From Raphanus sativus (lineage: Eukaryota > Streptophyta > Magnoliopsida > Brassicales > Brassicaceae): a DNA stretch of 64,000 bases. The stretch spans positions 45,512,515 to 45,576,514 of the forward strand of contig NC_079514.1 of the NCBI RefSeq assembly GCF_000801105.2, written 5' to 3'. The stretch's first letter is position 1; every line of letters begins with the position of its first letter. Both the position numbers and the translations under genes were made by a program. This document shows, piece by piece, positions 47,881 to 60,591 of the stretch. The notes under the pieces were generated by a model. It saw only the letters and a program-made list of their open reading frames with translations, ran no database searches and had not been told where the DNA came from.

Positions 47881-50565
47881 CCATCTTTGCTTGTTGTCGT
47901 TATTTAGATTAGTACAAAATTTGTCAACAGAGAAAAAATGAATTATTTAGAAAATAGACTTCTTATGAGTTTTATGACTAGTTAGGTTATATTTTGAACA
48001 AGATTCTCTACCTTATAATTATTGTTTATATATGTCTTCAAATATATGTGTTTTATTTTCAGTGGTTCATATATTTCCACAAATTGGAAAGTTTCTAAAA
48101 AATCAAACAACCAGAAAATAAATCTCAAATTGTAAAACGAAGAAAGAAAGAAATACAGACAGAACACCACCTGTCACCACACCCGAAGTTGATGTTGTAG
48201 GAACCACATCTCAAAATGAAGCCATATCCCTTCACATAAATTTGTCCTCACCATCATCATCACCTCTCTTTATTTTTATGTTATCCTATCAAAAATCATT
48301 TGATATTTTTTGATACTGAAAGCAAACTTCCTATCCTTCACTCGTTTGACCAATATGAAAATGATGTCACTATATATATATGTCTTCAAACTAATAAAAC
48401 TAAGGGACAAAACGCAAATGGCAGAAATAAATATTTAATATACACAGAAAATATAGCTCTGAGGATTCCCGCCTTATCCCATTTTAAAAGAAAAACGAAT
48501 GTTTAAAAAATACATGATTCTGTGTTATTTAAAAAATAATTATCAAACTTTTTAAAAGAAAAAATAATTGATTCTCTTAAGGGTTTATTTGCCAAATAAA
48601 CAAAGAAATGGAAAACTAAATTTTTAGAAAGATAGTATAGATGACAAGAGAAAAAAGTAGAAAAAAGGGCGAAGTTTAGTTAGGATATCTTCAATTTTAA
48701 TGTATTTTTTTTCAATAAAATGGAGTAAAATATAATACGAAGTCTGAAATGTTATAACCCAACTTTATATATCACCACATAATGAAATTTATTTTATAAA
48801 TGGAGTAATTCTTTTTTTTTTGTTCATTACTTTGTTTTGAAGTAAAATATGAAATTAGAATAAAACAATTTTACTTTTTTACTCTATTTTTGAAAAAAAT
48901 AAAGTTTTACTGTGGATAATGAACTTCTCCAACAGCAGTTTCTAGATAAATATTTCACTAAAAGGAAAATTATAAATGAATTAAATAAGGAAGATTAAGA
49001 CATGGGTGTGTCTGCAAACAATCTGCAAGAACTTGTTAAGATGTTAAACTGCCGCAGGTTCTTTTGTTATTCATCAACTTTTTCAAAACAAATTAAACTT
49101 TAATTTTTTGATAAAAAGTATTAGAAAATTATTTAAAATAAAAGCACCTCGAATGAAAGTATTATTCTAATAATATTAGAATATTATTAAAATAAAAAGT
49201 AAGAACACCTCTAGTGGTAGTATTAAACAAATAATTTAACTTTAAAAGAAGAAAAAAGAAAAAATTAGGGGAGATAATGACCAAAAATTATTAGCTAAGA
49301 GTTTTAAAGAAACTATGGAATATTAAAAAAAAATACATGTCATTCAAATGATTAACTAACTGAAAAAAAAATTATAATATTAATATTTTTTTGGAAATCT
49401 TGATAGTTTCGAACTATCGGAGGTGTTAATAGAAGATGGTTGTTGTTGTTGTTTTGATGTCTTTTCTGTACGATTATATCGTATTCAGATTGAATGTGTT
49501 CACTAGTATTAATATCGTCGATAGAAGTTAAATATTTTAGTAATTTTTTATTTTTTTCTATTTTACCTTCTTGTTCGGATCTAATGTATTTACAAGTTTA
49601 ATATCATTAAGTTTCAATAATATTTAGTATGTGATCTACAAATTAAAAATAAATTGAGTAATTTTTACTTCGAAATGCACTAGTTGATCATATAAGCATT
49701 ACTTAATATTAATTATGTTATTTCTATTAAAAAATTATATATTAATATAATATTTTATTAATTAATATTGTTGTAATATGTTTATATATGTGCTAGTTAT
49801 TTACAAATTTTTATGAGTTTAAATTAATTATAAAAATATAAAGATCATAATATAAATAAAAAATAGTTCTGAAGTTATATTTAAAATTTTGCTTTCGGAA
49901 AAAAACATTTTTAAGCTTCAAATATATATAGAATTTTAGAAACTTCATAAAATAATATCATTTTGGAAATGTTCTTCGAAACTCCAAACTAACATACTCA
50001 CTGATAAGGTTGTCCTTAGTAATTTGGGTTTTTGTGAGTACATGGACAAGTTTCCTTTCTTTTACTCAGGTTTTGGACTCGTGTGTTCATATATTTTTTT
50101 TCTTTTTCTGCTCTGTGTTCATATATTTCAGAACAATATTTTTTACAGAGAATAAATCTCGCTTAACAAAACTTGAATATGTAAACTCTAAAATATTTAT
50201 TAACAATTTTGGTTTTCGTCATTCAATTCATCTGATAAATTTATCTATTCTTTTAAACAAGAGATCAATAAACACATGTACCACTAGTGGACTCAGAATT
50301 TTGGTAACGTCACTTATAAATAAAAAGGTGAAAGATTCTTCATCTATTTAAGAATAAAAACAACCAAGATGAAGAGGTGGTAACTTGGTAAGGCTTTTTC
50401 AATTAATTACAGAGAAGAAACTAGAACGTGACCCAAATATATGAAATATAAAATGTTGACCAAAGTATATTTATATACATATATATGAATAGAAGTGAGC
50501 AGTTTACAAAAAATAGAGGTGAACCAAAAAAACTATATAAATAGCAAACATATTAATTGGATTTA
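47881..50565. other. AT-rich intergenic region
   Basis: No gene. 49,204-49,428 is bounded by inverted motifs (aacacctctagtgg / tatcggaggtgtt) and may be a small MITE. Homopolymer-rich stretches give only spurious ORFs. Confidence 0.5.
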
Positions 50566-51208
50566 TCTATTTTATTAAAACAGAAACATTCTGTTGGACC
50601 TAACATTTATTTTGTAAGTTTTTAAATTAAATACACATTTATACTTTATAGTTAAACCTACATTAAATCACTAATGTTCCTTTCTTTATACTACTATCCA
50701 TATTTCCAAACAATATACTTATTTCTTTATACTACTATCAATGTTTCCAAACAATATATTTTATGTACTATCAATGTTTCCAAACAATACAATAATTAAT
50801 CTTAATTATTTTATATCCATCATTTTCTCTTTAAAATTTTGTAGAAACGTCATAATTTCAGAAATTACAAAATAATGAACTTTAAAATTTGCATTATAAG
50901 ATTACAAATTATGAAACTATTACAATTTCAATCAAATTAGATTACATATCGGTCATCCATCAGTTCAATCGGTTAGTCTCGGGTTTTAGTGACTTTTTAA
51001 TATGAATATTTTAAAAAACTAAATTGAATTGTTAGATCTCCGGTTAACCGGTATAATCACAATCGGGTTGAATTTAAAAACACTGATTTAAATACAAAAA
51101 TATTTTAAATACACACTCTTTAAAAGTTAACAAAATATTTGTTAAGTTATTAGTGAAATTTTTTATCGTAAAATATTCCGCGCTTCCAAAGCGCGGGTCA
51201 AAATCTAG
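50566..51208 (+). mobile_element. short non-autonomous Helitron (copy E)
   Basis: Starts A|TCTATTTTATTAAAACAGAA and ends with hairpin ccgcgcttccaaagcgcgg, then gtcaaaatCTAG|T at 51208. These are the terminal features of Arabidopsis ATREP-type Helitrons. Inside, 'tactatcaatgtttccaaacaata' occurs three times near 50,690-50,790. Length 643 bp; no gene. Confidence 0.87.
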
Positions 51209-51731
51209 TTTACATTTATAATGGAAAGATTGAATTTAGTTTGAACCGGTGAGATGTTTGTTTACAAAACATAAGAAAAAGGCCTTGCTTTTCAGCAGTT
51301 TATTATTAACAATAATTTTTAAATTCTATAATGAGTTAGATTTATTTATATTTATAGTGGAGAGATTAAATCATTTAATTTTAACTAACTAATATAATTA
51401 GTTAAAATTTACTTGCTTTTAGCAGTTTATAATTAACTAATAACTATGTATGAGTTGTTTGTTGACCAAAAATAAAATAAAACAAATAATAGTCTTTTTG
51501 GTATAAAATGGAAACAACGAAGACCATCTTCTCTATCCCCTCTGTGTTTTTTTCCCTTGCAATGCTTCTTCTCCTCATCTCTTGTCAGATCATCATGTCC
51601 CCTGATCCCTTCTCCTTCATATCTTCCTTTTCTCCTAATTAATCTTGACACAGATAATTATTATTATTTTAACCTCCGATCGAGATCCATTCCTCGTCGG
51701 AGAATTCAGATCGATTATAAACTAAACCCTC

Positions 51732-52070
51732 ATGGAGAGTTCTTTAGGTTTCATGGCGGTCTTCGCCGTCTCAGGGAGCGTCGTGTTCCTCGCTAGTCAA
51801 TTCCACAAGCGTCTCCTCTCCGATTACATGGACAAGTTCGAATTCGAAATCCGTAAGCGTCTCTCTCTCTATCTATCTTCTGATTATTTTGTTTTTGTAA
51901 AATTGGTTTATGTGATTTTTTAAGGATCGAGAGAGAATGTGGTGATGAAGAAGAAGGTGAGATTTGCGGCGGATGTGGTGGAGCCGTCGGGGAATAACAA
52001 AGAGTATCGCCGGAGACACTCTTCCAAGGCTAAATTTGATAAGGAATCCAAGATGGCGGCAATTGTTTGA
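51732..52070 (+). CDS. small plant-specific membrane protein (At3g52360-like)
   Basis: Two exons, 51732-51852 and 51925-52070, giving 88 residues. It starts MESSLGFMAVFAVSGSVVFLASQFHKRLLSDYMDKFEFEIR: residues 5-22 form one hydrophobic segment, probably a membrane anchor. The rest is short and basic with ENVVMKKKVRFAADVVEPSGNNKEYRRHSSK. The KVRFAADVVEP stretch and the gene's place after SPP2 match what I recall of At3g52360, a protein of unknown function. The exon border (atcc|gtaagc ... taag|gatcga) joins Arg within EIRSRE. The retroposon at 52,648 lies about 580 bp after the stop. Confidence 0.85.
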
Positions 52071-52628
52071 AGGTTTTTCTTCTTTTTTTTTTTCTGAAGG
52101 AGTGGTTGTGTAATTATTCAATTGGGGTTTCTGATTTGATTTGATTTGAGTTATTAATTTTGGGGAAAAAATTCTAATCTCAAATCTGATGAATCTGGGG
52201 AAAAACCTTTTAGGTCTTCCCATGGTCAAATATTTTTCCTATTTTTGTAACTTTTTCTTCATTTTCTTGGGTTTTATTTACCTGTAAATATTTGTTTATG
52301 TAAATACAAAATGTGATTGCTAATTTCATTTTTTTTGCTTGTGGGGCTTTCTTTAATGCTATTGTATGATGATTACGGATCTATTACATTAAAACAGGAA
52401 TATATAAATTTTATGTCAACTATGTATTTTATTTATTTAAGAAATTATTTTATCAGATTAAATTATATTAAATATAAATGACTAAAAATCAAATGTAAAA
52501 TTTAAAAATTTTGAAAAAAAAGTTAAAACAATATTATATCCACAATTTGAAAGGACATATTAGAATGTAATTAATTTTAAAACTAAAACACACGTAGCAC
52601 TGCTTCTTAATTACATAGTTATCGTAAT

Positions 52629-52647
52629 TATGATTGTTATAACCTGA
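52629..52647 (+). repeat. 19-bp target-site duplication, left copy
   Basis: tatgattgttataacctga; the identical copy is at 54038-54056. Confidence 0.93.
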
Positions 52648-54037
52648 AAAAAGAAAAAAACTCTCTCTCTAAATCTTCTCAACAACAGTTGACACTTTTA
52701 TTTCGGTGCCGGCGGTGTGCCGTTGCCGGTGGACTCTTCTTCCCCTGCTCCTTGTTTTTTCTTTGCCTCTCCACCTCCTCTTCTCCTTCTCTAATATGTC
52801 AAGACTCTGTTGAGTTCTCCGCTTTTCAGATCTGCAGATCCGGGATGCCCGTGATGGTTCTGCTTGGTGGACGGCTCCATATGGAGTGACAACGAGGTTA
52901 AGGTAGCGTTGAAGTGGCGAGGTCGGCTTTTCCGGTGGTTGACCTTAGATCGACGTTTTTCACCCTTCATTCGATTTGGGCTCTTCCGGAGCTCTTGGTG
53001 GCGCGTGGAACTTTGGTAAGGCTCTCCTGGCTTGGATTTGTCAAGGATCTTGGTTGGTGTGGGGCGGTGGTGTTGGCTCTTTCCCTTCTCCGTGGTGTCT
53101 CGGTGTAGAAGGAGCTCTCTACCTCGCTCAGGTTTGACTTTGGCGGTAGTTTCTCCATCTTGGCGTGCGTCGGCTTCGCTTCTCTTGGCGGTGTCATTAG
53201 AAGCTCTCCGGCAGCGCGTGCAGGGGTTTCGGGTTGGTGGCGCGTGGAGTTGTCTACGCTTTGGCGTCGTTGTCTTCAACCTCTGTTCTGGCCTTGCTTT
53301 TCAGTCCATGGTTCTGTTTCGTGGTTCGCTCTCACCGGAAGTGCACTTTCAAGGTGGTGAGCGGTCGGGTTTTGTTCTTCGTTTGTGGTAGTCTCGTCTC
53401 ACGCCGGACGACTTCAGTTTGTAGTTGAAAAACTATCTTCTTGTTCTAAGAGGTGGAGTGTGTGGACGGTGGTAGCACTTCGTGAGTCTCCGTAGTTCTG
53501 TTTTCTATCCGTGGCGGCGCGCTTGGAGTCCATCCATCCCGATATCGAGGTTTGATCTTTGCAAACTTCGATAGGATGTTCCTTTTTTCTTATTGCAGGT
53601 ACCCGTACCACGTCTCACAGCAGCTACAGCTCAACCGAAGTTTATCTAGTGTTGGGGAACACACTTCGGTGCTTGGTCTATCGGATTTCAAGTATGATAC
53701 TCTTAGGCTATTGTTCTTCCAGCTTTGCGCTTACTTGTTGGTGAAGAATACGAGCGTGAGGAGTTCGTCAAGAACCAGCTACTCCGATGATGGCATGCGA
53801 TGCACCGGTAACCTAGGAAACTAGGTGAACGCCACCTTCAAATGGTTACCATCAAAGGTTGAGAACGGCTATTGATAGTCTGAGAATTCCGGGGCTAGCT
53901 AGCGGAATGCACCGGTGTTGGGTGGTTGAGCGAAGCTAAAGATGTTTCGATGTTTTTTATGACCATTTTGTTCGAATCACGTTTGACATTTGAATTCCTG
54001 TATTTCGGGTTGATTAATATAAATACTGTTAAAAAAA
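52648..54037 (+). mobile_element. non-LTR-type retroposon (Sadhu/SINE-like), 1.39 kb
   Basis: A GC-richer block with no intact long ORF, ending in a short poly-A (gtt + seven A, 54031-54037), is flanked by perfect 19-bp direct repeats. Poly-A tail plus long target duplication means target-primed reverse transcription. Length and the lack of a long ORF recall Arabidopsis Sadhu retroposons, mobilised in trans by LINEs; family assignment is inference. The several overlapping 60-160-codon ORFs on both strands disagree with each other and are not credible genes. Confidence 0.85.
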
Positions 54038-54056
54038 TATGATTGTTATAACCTGA
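54038..54056 (+). repeat. 19-bp target-site duplication, right copy
   Basis: Identical to 52629-52647 and directly after the poly-A end of the retroposon. Confidence 0.93.
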
Positions 54057-54891
54057 TTCATAGGTTCATAGAGTGACGTAGTATCACTGTTGTTAAATAA
54101 AAAGAGTGACATAATATCAGCTTTATGTAAGATAACTTGCATAAAATTGTAGCGAGTTAAAAGCAAATAAATAAATTAACAAGTTGTTAAATAAGATCTC
54201 AGTTAATAGTATGATTAATATATTTCAAAAAACAATTGCTTCATCATATCAGAAACTAACATATGATTAAATATTTTGATATATGCATTAACTATAAATC
54301 TAGTCATTTCTATTTCTATTCCATATTTTATTTCAAAATAAATAGAAATAGAACAATGAACAAAATAAATAGAAATAACTCTTTTTTTTTTGCTTTTTTC
54401 TATTTTCTACTTTATTTTATAGTAAAATATAGAGTAAAGATAGAAATTGTCTGAACCATATTAATAATATTGGGAACTGTGCAGTGACATCAGAACCTTA
54501 AAGACTTATAGACATTCAAGATTTGTCAAAAATATTGGGTATATACTTATAAAAATGTTCAAATATATAAATACGCTGATACCAATAAGTTTTTTTTTTT
54601 TGTAAACTACCAATAAGTTAGAAACGTGGTCTTTAAACTAATTAATGAAAAGGTACGTAAACAACCCGAAGGGTCACAGGCCAAAACTAAAATTGTGGCT
54701 TACGAGAGGATGGAACTGGTCATGATTAATAGACTATTAATTATCTGACGATTATAACGTGACGGCCAGAATACTTTATTTAACCATACTTTATCTAATA
54801 GTTGTACCTGCTCACTTTAACCAGAAGAACGAAAAAGTGAGGATGACGACATGAAAAGAGGGTAAAAGGGAGCTTGTGCTGTAAACTCTTA
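54057..54891. other. AT-rich intergenic region
   Basis: No gene or defined repeat seen apart from short simple-sequence tracts. Confidence 0.5.
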
Positions 54892-55156
54892 GGGTGTGAT
54901 TGTAAAGCATTTTTAGAGTAAAATATTTGAGTGGAAAAAGTATTCAGCTGAGTTACGCTGGAATAAATCCAATCAAACTGAAAATAAATAAATTGAAGTG
55001 GAGTAAATGTTTTTGTCTTTTTGTGAATTTATAGAGTAAAAGTTTACTCCCTGTTTTCATAGAGTAAAAGTTTACGCCAAAGCATTTATTTTTCGTCCTG
55101 CTCATTTACTCCAAATTTTATTACTCCCAATTACTCTACTTTTACCAATAACACTC
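54892..55156. mobile_element. Tourist-like MITE
   Basis: A 265-bp element with diverged inverted ends (gggtgtgattg / gagtgttattg on the complement), flanked by TTA (54889-54891, 55157-55159). The 3-bp TWA target is that of PIF/Harbinger-derived Tourist MITEs. The interior is rich in 'gagtaaaa' motifs. Confidence 0.7.
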
Positions 55157-56799
55157 TTAAGTCTTATAGTCTGTATTGGCAGTGAACGAGGTCATATATA
55201 AATGTCTTTGTACAATGTAATATAGTGGGCCTGTTATGGGTTACGGCCAGAACCGTCCCTTCCTTAAAGTTTATATTGCACAAGCTTGAAGCGCCACCAA
55301 ATTATATAAAACAACTAGGATCGGCCCGCCCTACGGACGGGATATATTTTATTTGTGATTTATATTCTTATATTTTTTGTAATCTTGTTATTTGTGTATT
55401 AGGTTTGAATTTGTAAATAATGGATATGATATTGATTTATGTCTTCAAGAACGTTTTAGAGTAGAAATTTTTTTTTGTAAGAGAAATTTTATATATTTTT
55501 GAAAATTATGTATTTCTGTTATATTATGTATTCTGGTTATATTATGTATTCAATTAAATTTAAATTGTTTCTGTTTTTTCCTTTTATATATTTTTAAAAG
55601 AATATGTTTTGATCATTATTTTGTTGTGTGTTTACTATCAAATTTTGAATTTCTATATGTCTGAATTTAGTGACCAGAAAGAGAAGATTTCAGTTAGATT
55701 CACTCTTTTTTTTTTCTACGCGGCTTGAGTATAATGAAACAGAAAAAATAAAATAGTAAACAATTTTTTCTATTCTTATATTTTTAATTATTTTTATAAT
55801 TTCTGTATTATTAAGTATATTTGTAATATTTTTTGGTTGCTTTATATCATTTTTGTTAATTTTTCTATGTTTGAGTTTTATAATCAGAAAATAGAAATCA
55901 AATTCCATGACATTTACACAATCATATAGTTTTCCTTTTTTGTTTTATAAGAAATTTCTATCTGTTTTTGAAATTTATGTATTTTGCATTTTATTACCTG
56001 AATTTCGTAAGAGAATGTTATATGTTAACATATTACTGTCAGTAAGTTCATTTACGTTTAAGTTTTAATATTCTGTTTAAGTTTTCATTAAATGTTGTTC
56101 AAAAAAGTTCATTTAATTGAAAATAAATCAATTATAAAAATGATTTATGAAGTATTTAACCTTTTTAAAACGATTTGGTGAAAAGGATAGATTAATAAAT
56201 ATGTCAAACCTAAATTGATGGGGTGCTCATGTTGTCTGAAAAGGTATAAGTTTCATATAATTACCAATAATGCATAATTGTACGTAGTTTTGAAAGAGAA
56301 GATATTATTTCTTATCAAAAGTATAAACTGTTAACGTAAACTGTTATTATTGTTGTTGTTACTAACCAAATAGAAACAATATATAATAATAAAAGAAAAA
56401 TTACAAATATCCGACAAGTTCCAAAGACTATGGTACAAAGGTGATCCTTCGCCTTCTTTTGAAAGTTGAAGAACTTGATACCAAAAAAAAACAAAGAGCA
56501 GTATCCATCCTTTGTGGACAGCAGCTACAACTTGTAAGAAGTCACACCCATCTTTCAGCAAACTTTTAAGGCTCGTATCTCCAATACCATTGAGTGCACT
56601 ACCGAATCTTTGTTTCCTACTTGAGATGTGATGATACAAAGGGGAGTTTACGCAAAATATCAACGGTGCGTAAAAACACCAACCCGTGAATAAAAATTCA
56701 AAGAATGGCTTTATCCTACAACATCCTAACGTGGCTGGGGAACAAAAAAAAAACTAAACAAAACAAAAGAGAGAAAGTAACCTCTCCAATCTTCTTCTT

Positions 56800-57705
56800 T
56801 CATCGTCTCCTCAAGTTTGACGGATGTGACGTGTGTATATCCTTCAAAGAAATCAAGAACGATTCTCTCGATATCTTCAACCGAATACTTAAGTAGTTCT
56901 CAGGGTCTCTTCCACTTTCTATGTGACCACTGAACCTTCCAAGAAACGATTTATAAGCCAGGATCAAATTCTCAGATAAAGATATTCTCAGCTCATCTCT
57001 AAGCTGAGCACCTGGAACCGACCATGTAGACTGAGTCCTGTGAACCACTTTAAACATTGTATTAAACGCTTTAAACCTTTCACTCAATGCACTTCTTGAT
57101 ATACCAGAGGAGAAACTCCCACTCACATGTAACCCTTCATCTCTCAAGCTATTCAGTACTCTAACCCATGTCGATCTCTGGTAGTTAGTAGCTGCCTGCG
57201 AGTTTCCTTAAATAATTGTCTCCGATCATTTATCTTAGCTCAGGTGATCCTTTCACTTTCTGAAATATGTATTGAATGTAGTTCATGATGAATATGTGAG
57301 CTAAAGATGTGTCTCTGTAGTGGTGTGACTTCTCTTCCCAGTTGAAATACAACACCATGATTAACCATATAAGATGCAAAGCCAATGGTGACTTATCTTC
57401 TAGCTCAGTGAAATCTATAACCCGTGTGTTTGGATCAGTTCCGGTTGAGGGATATCTGACATAATGAGATTGTTGAGAGTCTGCTTGTAATCAGAGATCA
57501 AGCTGATGTAGTTCATTACATACCTTGTCAAAGGATGAACAGTTCCTCCAGGGACAGGAACTACCGAAAGCTCAGGAAGAACAGCGTTCTCAGGAAGAAC
57601 AGCGTTCTCAAACTCAGACGGTATCCCTCTCGCTACTTCCGCTAGTCTTGTCTGAATCTCGGAAGCTTGAACATGGACAGCGTGCGATGAATCTGAGTCC
57701 AATCA
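56800..57705 (-). pseudogene. EXO70 exocyst-subunit fragment captured by Helitron
   Basis: Minus strand. Segment 57,702-57,500 encodes EIQTRLAEVARG and VPGGTVHPLTRYVMNYISLI. The next part has ELEDKSPLALHLIWLIMVLYF and HIFIMNYIQYI followed by a stop and frameshifts near 57,210-57,230. Then 57,147-56,800 encodes LRDEGLHVSGSFSSGISRSAL, VHRTQSTWSVPGAQLRDELRIS and SFLGRFSGHIESGRDPENYL. These are the consecutive C-terminal motifs of plant EXO70, the exocyst subunit that tethers secretory vesicles to the plasma membrane. Wording resembles the EXO70D group most. The N-terminal half of the protein is absent, and premature stops make it a pseudogene. Confidence 0.88.
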
Positions 57706-57754
57706 TTGATGTTGTAGAGTAGAGCAATTCTTTGAATTTTTATTCCTATTGTGT

Positions 57755-58400
57755 AAACTCCCATTTGTATCGTGTTGTACATGATATCCACGGCCACCTG
57801 CAATATTTCAAGGAGAAGTTCTCATTGTGGTCTAACCATAATTCAAGTCTTTAAGACATGAAGAGTATTCAGAATGGTTAACCTGAGGGATTCCAAAAGA
57901 AATGGATGAGTACATTCCAGCAGCTTTTCATGGTAGAAACACTACGCTCAATGACAATTACGGGTTGAACTGTTGCAACGTTGGTGCACCGAGGAACAGT
58001 ATCGCAGGGTACATGACTCCAAAGAGGTTATTCTGGTCTTGCTCCTCTCTGTAGTGGTTTTGGGATGAATCAAACACGTTTCTTGGTAAGATGATAATTT
58101 AATAAAATGGAACATATGGAAGCAAACTTACATTTTCGCTCCTGTTTGCCAGGAAACCAAACAAAACATCACACCAATATTGTCATGAGAAAACGGAATG
58201 GCATTGTACTGAGGATATCTCAAGCTAGACCAATACTATTTGAAGAAGAAGCTTTAGTAAACAGCTGCGAATACTTAGTTTGGAAGTAGATATATTTCGA
58301 TCCTGGTGCTGGAGTACCGAGCTCTTTGATGAGTTTCTGGTTTCTCCTGAAGTAGACATCAATATTCTTGACACGAAACTTTAAAGTAAATTCTGAATAA
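57755..58400 (-). pseudogene. PDR-type ABCG transporter fragment captured by Helitron
   Basis: Minus strand. Encodes YFRRNQKLIKELGTPAPGSK and YFQTKYSQLF, then, with stops, STMPFRFLMTI (like AVRFLFTI), NNLFGVMYPAILFLGAPTLQ (like LFGSMYxAVLFLG), VIVIERSV and, after a cag border near 57,790, VAVDIMYNTIQMG (like QVxIEIPYxxxQ). These are ordered motifs of the second membrane domain of full-size pleiotropic-drug-resistance ABCG proteins. Several in-frame stops show it is dead. It directly precedes the EXO70 fragment, so one transcript would fuse the two. Confidence 0.85.
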
Positions 58401-59032
58401 ATAAAGGAGTAGCAAACAAAAACAAAATCAATAAACAAAACCAATATCATCTAAAGCTTTCAAAATCAGTATACAACCAAAATCATCTTACGTCAACAAA
58501 TACCAAAAACTAAATCAAAATCGTCCAAACTCAAGCTTTCAAAATTAAAAAACAATACACAAATCATCTTATATCAACAAAAAAAAATCAATAAACGTAA
58601 CCAAAATCATTCCACTGTGAAAAAGTTTCAAGAGTTATTGGGATTTGTAGGGATGATATTTACAAAAAGCAAGCTTTCTTCATTTGTCTAACCACGACAA
58701 CGGATATAGAGAGATGAATATGAGAGAGATAGATAGCAGAGAGATTTGGAGATCGCGATTCACAGAACAACGCCTTCTGCTACAGAAACTCTCCACCTAT
58801 CGAAGAGAAACAAAGAAAATGGTATCGTCTCCATGGATTAGGGTTTGCATATGGTTACATGGTGTTTGGGCCGCAAAACAGAGCGTGACATCGAGAAGCC
58901 CGGAAGAAAGATAAAAGGAAAGATGCTGCGTTTCATTTAACGCGACATGTGTCGATATCACAGAGACTCAATTTGTGACATGGCGTCTGATGTGTCAGCA
59001 GGAGAGAAACAACTCTTCTTTATATAAATAGA

Positions 59033-59914
59033 TTTAGGGCACAAGTTCAAAATATGTTTTGGTTAAGTAGCTTGATTCTTAGTTAACTTATATCCATCCT
59101 TTTTGGGTGTAACTATATCCATCCTTTCCGCCATGGATTTCATTCTTGTTACAGTATAATAGAGAGTAACGTTACTTTTTGCTTTGGTTTATTTTGTTAT
59201 ACTATTTTTATCACTTCAATCCTTGTCTAACCAATTAGTTATTATTCTCCTCTTCTACTCTATTTTTTGTTTATTTCTGTCTAATTTTAGTTTGACCGTT
59301 ACAAAAAAAAAAGAGTCTAATTTTAGTTTGACTAAACCATATTTTAAAAAAGTTCCACCAATATTTATTAGATTATAATTAATAAAATTCAAATATTTAA
59401 CTAAATTCAGTATTTTAAAATTATATTCCATGCTTTCTATAAACAAAATCATTTAACATACAAATACTACTAAATTTCAAAATATTAATTTAATATATAC
59501 TAAGTAAAACAAAATTTTAATGATGATTCATAGTATATTTTCTAAAAATTTATGTAAGTACAAATAAATATTAATAATAATATTAAATATTTTTGATATA
59601 AGGCCACATTTCTATATATCAATACTATTAATTTTTGATCATGTCCAATTGATATTAGTTGGGTCCAAATTAAAATATAACTGCATCTATTTTTTCTGAA
59701 TTAAATATTATATTTTGCATCTAATTCCATAACTATAATTACTTTTTACTAATCAACATATCGTTTGTAACTTCCAACCCCAAAAATCTCGGGCACCACC
59801 TTTTTCTTCTAATTCAAATACTGTCGACAGATATATATATATAATAAATATTCCTTCTTTTTGGGTTTTATCAAATCCAAAAATATGATGACATATGTCA
59901 TCAAACGTAACATA
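59033..59914. other. AT-rich intergenic region
   Basis: No gene seen; the ORFs are short and AT-biased. A (ta)n tract lies near 59,830. Confidence 0.5.
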
Positions 59915-59917
59915 TAA

Positions 59918-60588
59918 AGGCATCTCCAACCCTACTCTATTTTCTACTCCAAACATCATTTTGGAGTAGAATCCTCTCCAACCCCACTCCATTTTGGAGT
60001 TGAACTTTTTTTTTATTTATGAAATGATCCTTTAAATCTTTAATGTTCTTATTTCTTACTTAAATAATATTTTAAAATGATACAACAACGTGAAAAATAA
60101 GTTATTCCATTATTTAATAATTTGACATAAAATGTATAACATAATTAAATAACAAAAATAATATAAAATAAAATAACATAAAATAAGTGATTTAAATGTC
60201 CGATTTCAACAAAAAATTATTCGATTTAGGAATATCAAAGATAAAGAAACTCATTTTTTCATTACGAAATGCATTAATTGATCATTTGTGAGAAAATATT
60301 TTAATGCTTATTATTGAACCAACTTATACATTATGTTTTATTCTATTTTTATGATTTTTGTACCTTTTAATAATAAATGTTTAATTTAAATAAATTATAA
60401 TTTAAAGTATTTTTGCAAACATAAAATAGTTGGGGTTAATTAGTAAACTTTTATAAGTATAAGATATTATTAACAGTTACTAACTATTTTTGGAGTAAAA
60501 ATAGAGTAATACATTGGAGTAAACCATCACTCCATTTGGAGTTGCACCATTTTGGAGTAAAATTTGGAGTAATACATTGGAGATGCTC
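59918..60588. mobile_element. Tourist-like MITE with gcatctccaa termini
   Basis: The left end aggcatctccaaccctactc and the right end, whose complement is gagcatctccaatgtattac, are inverted; TAA flanks both (59915-59917, 60589-60591). Subterminal 'ttttggagtaaaat' motifs are repeated inverted near both ends. 671 bp, non-coding. Confidence 0.72.
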
Positions 60589-60591
60589 TAA

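Larger units (their letters stand above)
55315..59032 (-). mobile_element. gene-capturing non-autonomous Helitron
   Basis: On the minus strand it starts A|TCTATTTATATAAAGAAGAG at 59032 and ends with hairpin CCCGTCC-gta-GGGCGGG, then gatcCTAG|T at 55315. The 3,718-bp interior contains, in transcription order on the minus strand, a promoter-like stretch with telo-box (aaaccctaa) and ggccca motif (58,850-58,875), a PDR-type ABC transporter fragment (about 58,355-57,755) and an EXO70 C-terminal fragment (about 57,705-56,800). No Rep/helicase. Gene-fragment capture is a known habit of plant Helitrons. Confidence 0.9.

Noticed and set aside
50010..50351. 113-codon plus-strand ORF
   Set aside because: AT-biased composition, no motif and no homolog recognised; likely chance.
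52689..53824. Overlapping ORFs of 60-160 codons on both strands
   Set aside because: They lie inside a retroposon flanked by 19-bp duplications, conflict with each other in frame and strand, and show no domain; the higher GC content explains the open frames.
56331..56663. 110-codon minus-strand ORF as a gene
   Set aside because: It lies inside the Helitron behind the EXO70 fragment and no family was recognised; probably captured or random sequence.
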